Source of the DNA: Solea solea
Lineage: Eukaryota > Chordata > Actinopteri > Pleuronectiformes > Soleidae
DNA length: 64,000 nucleotides
Assembly: GCF_958295425.1 (NCBI RefSeq)
Contig: NC_081142.1
Span: forward strand, 15,260,821 to 15,324,820
Direction of reading: 5' to 3'
Part shown: one piece after another, positions 54,701-60,299 of the stretch
Numbering within the stretch: the first letter of the stretch is position 1
How the letters are laid out: each line of letters starts with the position of its first letter
Translations under genes and position numbers: made by a program
The notes under the pieces: model-generated
Database searches by the model: none
What the model saw: the letters and a program-made list of their open reading frames with translations, nothing else
What the model was told of the DNA's origin: nothing

Positions 54701-57700
54701 AGATGTAGTTTACCCTTAGTGCTCATGCGGCATGGATTTGTGCCGCAGGTACACCGATGGTTAATTGCCCTGGGAATAATACACAACTCTGTAATGTGGG
54801 GGGTTTTCTTCTTATGTGTTGTTGAGTTAAATTGATGATTCATTTCATATCGCATTTTTAGTAGTGATATATGTGCCAAGTGAACTTTGAACTGTGACGT
54901 ATTTCCAAATTTCACAAGTTCAATCCGATTTTAAATTTTTTTAGTACTTTTTGCTGTGGTTTGTTTATATAATTGGTGAAAATGAAAGACATTTTTTCAT
55001 CAAATTTCGCAGGTTGTGCGGAAAAAAGGGATATGAGACACTCTATATTGCACATTCTTATAACCTCTGTATATTCTGTATGTTTTAACAGCAATGGTAG
55101 GAAAAAAAAGCAGCCGAAATGCTCTGTTTTAAGGGTTAAGCAGTTTGTTAATGTAATTCAATTATAATATGACCTTTATAAAGGATTTTGTACACATCCT
55201 TCATGACACTATTAACATCTACAGAGACAGAACTTACAGTGTAGCAGAGGTAGCAAATAATATCCTAGGTTTGCACCAGTTTAAGCCATGAGACTTAAAG
55301 TGAAGGCAGTAATGGGAGACGCACAGATGGACAGACACCAAAAGAAGTTAGCTGATAAGATATTTGTATCTCTGAGCATTTATGATAAGATGTCACATAA
55401 ACCAAGTGTTTCAGTTGTGCTTCATTTCTTTTGGGAACAGCTTTTACCTGCACAGCCAAACAGCACGCCTTCCAAACTGCCGCCACTGACCTCCTCCTCC
55501 ACTCCACACATCCTCCAAGCTGCCCATCCACCCCCTCCACTTTCCCTCGTCTTCTTGACAAGCTTACTCAAAGTTGTTGTGGGCCGTTAAGTCTTTGAGG
55601 CATACATTCATCAGCCATTTAAGCATGTAGACATGGTCAAAATTATCTGCTGAAGTTTAGACCAAGCACCAGAATGGGGAAGAAAAGCAATTTAAGTGAC
55701 TTTGATGATTGTTGGTGCCAGATAGGCTGGTCTGAGTTTTTCAGAAGCTGATTTATCAGGTTATTCAAGCAAAACCATCTCCAGGGTTTTCAATTAATAG
55801 TACAAAAAATACATAATATCCAGTGAGTGGCAGTTCTCTGGGCAAAAATGCCTTGTAGATGCCACATATCAGAGATGAATGGCCAGACTGGTTTGACATG
55901 ATAAAACGGCAACAGTAACTCAAATACCCACTCAGTATAACTATGCAGACGGTTATCAGACGGTTACCTCATGCAGCTACAGCAGCATGAGGACCCCACC
56001 GGGTGCCACTCTTGACAATAATATTAGGTGTCCTTTATACCTAATAAAGTGGCAAGAGTGTATGTTGTCATGGAATGTATTCAAAAACTCGACACTTACA
56101 TAAGAGAGAGCACTGACATTTAGCTGTATAAGAGTAATTTACTAGACTGCTTAAGTTCTTTTTTTTCATGACATTTGCACATTTATGAAAAACATTGTAA
56201 GCCCTTGTGTAAAAGATTGTGGATGCTTTAAATAAATTATTAATGTGGCTCCTTTATATGCACTAGCAAAAAAAGTGTATACAATTAAGTCTCTTTAGAA
56301 TTAATAAAGGATACAATGTAAATGATCTAAGGTGCATTTAATCACTCATTCAATAAACTGCTGTAGTGGAAATACCTGTCTGAGTTTGAGGTAAAAGGTC
56401 TCACTGAAGGTCTTGCGGCTGAAGTACCAGAAGCGTTCATTTGATGGATAGACCTTGACCAGAGTTTCCAACAGGAACCGAACTGGCTCCACCACTTCAG
56501 TCACTACCAGGTCCACTGCCACGGTCATGAAGACTTGCTTATCTAGACCACACCAGGGAGACAAATAAAGCAAGAAAAAAACAAGATTACTGAGGAGAGA
56601 GTTTATGTGACACTTCTTTATTTTCCTACACAGCTCTTAGTGTAGTTTAGATTTGTGTTCACACATGATGGGTCGTTCAAATCAAAAAGTAGGAATATAT
56701 CTCTTAAGTTTGCACCAATTCTGTGATAGGAAAGTTATTTTTTGCAATGACAATGTATTTTCCTAATTCAACAAATGGTCACAGCTAGTTCAGCAGTGCA
56801 ATGATACAGAATGTCATAAATACAACTGTAGGTTTTACTTTCCACGAAGTGCTTCACTTCTAATAGGAGGCAGGAAGCACACATCATGTATTTTGTGAGA
56901 ATGTCACACCCCCTAGTGGACTACATGAATGACACCAACTTTACAAATTAAGTATCTGTTACTGTTATGCAGGAACTGAGCCCTTAACCATCTATTTCCA
57001 TTTTAGGTTTTTACAACAAGACACATATGAAATCCCATCATGCTTCAATTCTGTTCAGTTTAACTGAATATATGCACGGTCACTTCCTGGTTTTCAATAA
57101 GCCAGCCAGCCATTTCTGGTAAGCAGTCAGCCAAAGATGCAGAGATGTTCTACATCTGTTGTCTGCAGAAGTTCCAAAGAGTATTAAGCAATTAATTGCA
57201 TAATTTAGCAGAGGCCATGTTAAATCCATGAGGGCTAACTACTAAAACAACTATTAAAAGACAATGTAAAAAAATGTTATTGGTATCAGAAGTTTTAATC
57301 TTAAAAGTACCTTACAAAGTACACGTTTCCCCTTAGTGACAACTAACCAGATGTTGAGGAGCTGGCTTATATTTTAGCAGAAGTTGTAAGTGCGTATAGT
57401 CCATTATGGGTGTAAATACATGGGAAAAAAAAGTACAGAGGGAGCAGGAATTTATTCCACAGAATGAAGGTTTTATTCAAGGACAAAAAAATAAGACCCA
57501 TTATTTTATTATGAAAAGCATCAGATATTTGGCAATGATACCCTTTATAGGGCTGCAAATTACAATTATTTTCATAACTGATTAATCTGTAGATTATTTT
57601 CTTGATTAACCATAAAATGTCAGAAAATGTTGATCAGTGTTTCCCAAACTGATGTTCTCAAATTTCACTGCGTTTTGTCCACAAACCGAGACTTTTCAGT

Positions 57701-58634
57701 TTTAATGAATTCTTTGGGGCCACATGGTTAGTGTAGTGGTTAGCATGGAGTTTGCATGTTCTCCCTGTGTGTGCATGGGTTTTCTCCGGGTTCTCCGGCT
57801 TCCTGCCACAGTCCAAAAACATGCAATTGACCATAGGTGTGAATGTGAGAGTGGGTGGTTGTTGTGTGTGGCCCTGCGATTGACTGGCAAACTCTCCAGG
57901 TTGTACCCCGCCTATCGCCCTATGTCAGCTGAGATTGGCACATTAATGTTCATACATTTATTACCTGCAAACACATACAGTGTTTAAGTGTCACAACAAA
58001 TGAAATGCACAAAGTATATTATATATACACAAAGTATATATAAATATTGATTATATTTCTCACACACACACACACAGTTTGCTGTTTGCTCTGCTGCCTG
58101 ACATGTGTTCACACATTCATGTGCAAAGACATGTCATCCTTCAACAAGCAAAGGTTAAAAGGAAGGACACAAGTCTAAGTTATGTTAGAGAGGGGAGAAA
58201 GATTATTATCGCATCCAAGCCAACATTGCAAGCACTGCATAATTCCCCAAACATGACCTTGAGTGTTATGCAGGACTCGGTCATATTTGTGACAATAATG
58301 TATGGAAATAATTCCTACTTCATACACGACTGGTCAAAGGTTATAGAACAACCAAAAATGTCCAGTTTTTAATTGAACACCAAGCTGTACATGTCCAGTG
58401 AATATCCTTGAATAGTACAAAGATAAAGGGTAACTTACACAAGCTTAAAAAGAGATTAGGTCGAAAACTGAAAAATCATATATATGGTACATAAAATGTT
58501 CCTTTTTCTGGGATTACAAATATTGTAAGGTTACAACTATCTTAAACTCTCTCAACCCTCAATTCTCCACAAGGAATACAACAATAACACAAACCTTATA
58601 TCAATAACGTGTACACACACATATATATATATAT

Positions 58635-58683
<49 letters not shown>

Positions 58684-58721
58684 TATACATATATATATAT
58701 ACATATATATACACATATATG

Positions 58722-58753
<32 letters not shown>

Positions 58754-60265
58754 CACATACATATATACACACACATACATGTATGTATGTGTGTGTATAT
58801 ATCGATTATCTCGATATCTTATATTTGTATCCCTTAATGTGCAGCTCTTTGCCCCTGAATCGCCCCACAGGGATAAATAAAGTTTTATGAATCTGAATAA
58901 CATGTCCCTTACCTTTAGGTGTGTCTTCATTCAGTGGCTGGAAGGCGGTCATGTTAGGGTTCCATGTTCCTGTGATAACGTAGGTCTTCCCATCAGTGCT
59001 CTTCCCCATCGACTCCTGTAAAGATTTTTTTCACTTGTGTTTTTCTACTGTAAATTATGACATGAACATGACTTCAAGTTCACTGACAATAGTTGATTAG
59101 ACTTCATATTTAGACTTCATACTGTCTATTCAATTAACCAGGTTTTAAAATGTTGAGTGTTTTTATATTATTGTGGTTCTCTGGTGTTCCATGAATTAAG
59201 TATCATTACTGTAAACTGCATCTTGACATTAAAACAGGGTTCAGTCAGTGTCTGCTCACCATGTCGAGTAGATGCATGTCACTGTTGCAGACTTTCTGTC
59301 CTGGACTCAGCAGCATCCCGAAACACCTTGAAGGAGAAAACAGAAGGAGCAATCACATATCAATAACCACTACTTTTACTGCAGAGGCACAATCTGCATT
59401 TACCACAAAGTGCTGGGAAGTAATATAAAAATGGAAATAACTTTATTCACTTAAGAAAAACATACACTGACACTGCTGGAACTGATTAAGTCAAGACAAA
59501 CTATGCTTGGACCTAAGCTTTTCAGGAATGTCCCTTACACAGAGAAGAGCTCCATGAACACAAGACTGTCTTTCTTTTGTTGTTTTGTTATTTTTAAACT
59601 GTGTGACATTTCTGCACTGCATTCATAGAGCACACAATTCAAAGCCTACAACATTTCTAAATAAATAACCATTAAAAGGCTATCCCACAATAAACGGCTC
59701 TAAACCCAAAGGAGAGGGCAGGTGTTTGTCTCCCTCTAAAAGCGATAGGAGGTAATGAGTGAAGAAAGAAAGGGTGAGTTGGGATGACCTAGTTTTAGTA
59801 CTACTATGCCGGCATAGCATGTAAACACAATAACAGAGACTGCAAATCTAAAGTGACTTAAGGTATTGACCTCTGGGTTTGTGGGAACAATTTCAAGCAA
59901 AACAGTGCTACCATCTGGAAAATGTTCAAAAGTTCATGACATGACTACAGAATGTTTTGAGCTCTCGATTGTCTCCTTTAATCAATTTGTCCTGCTGAGA
60001 CAGATGGGTCCATCAAATATCTGCTGTGAAAAATGTATATTAGGCCAAGTGACATGCTTGACATGTTGTTTGACTTTATTAATTTGCTAATATAGAACAC
60101 CTACATTTAGTCAAATCATTCCAATCAAAATGCCAATGATCACAGAATTTGACAGTCACAAACAAAACAACAAAACTGGTGGTGCCTTGACGTTTTTTGA
60201 ACAGTACTGTATGTGTGCTTATATATATATATACACACATACATACATACATACATACGTATATA

Positions 60266-60299
<34 letters not shown>

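Larger units (their letters stand above)
51379..56375 (-). other. Intron between rabgap1l exons 7 and 8
   Basis: Contains the repeat at 51432-51580, a (C)n run at 53949-53962 and a Tc1-like relic at 55597-56062. A 70-codon minus-strand open frame at 52318-52530 is unrecognised and not credited as a gene. The remainder is AT-rich without identified content. Confidence 0.6.
56543..58912 (-). other. Intron between rabgap1l exons 6 and 7
   Basis: Contains a CTCF-like motif (56905-56919), a dispersed repeat (57549-57715) abutting a SINE (57716-57941), a short (AC)n tract (58063-58077) and a large TA/CA microsatellite (58611-58803). No extra exon. Confidence 0.6.

Noticed and set aside
58552..58930. 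Long Tyr/Ile/Cys-rich open frames on both strands
   Set aside because: They are translations of the TA/CA microsatellite; only the exon 6 part is real coding sequence.
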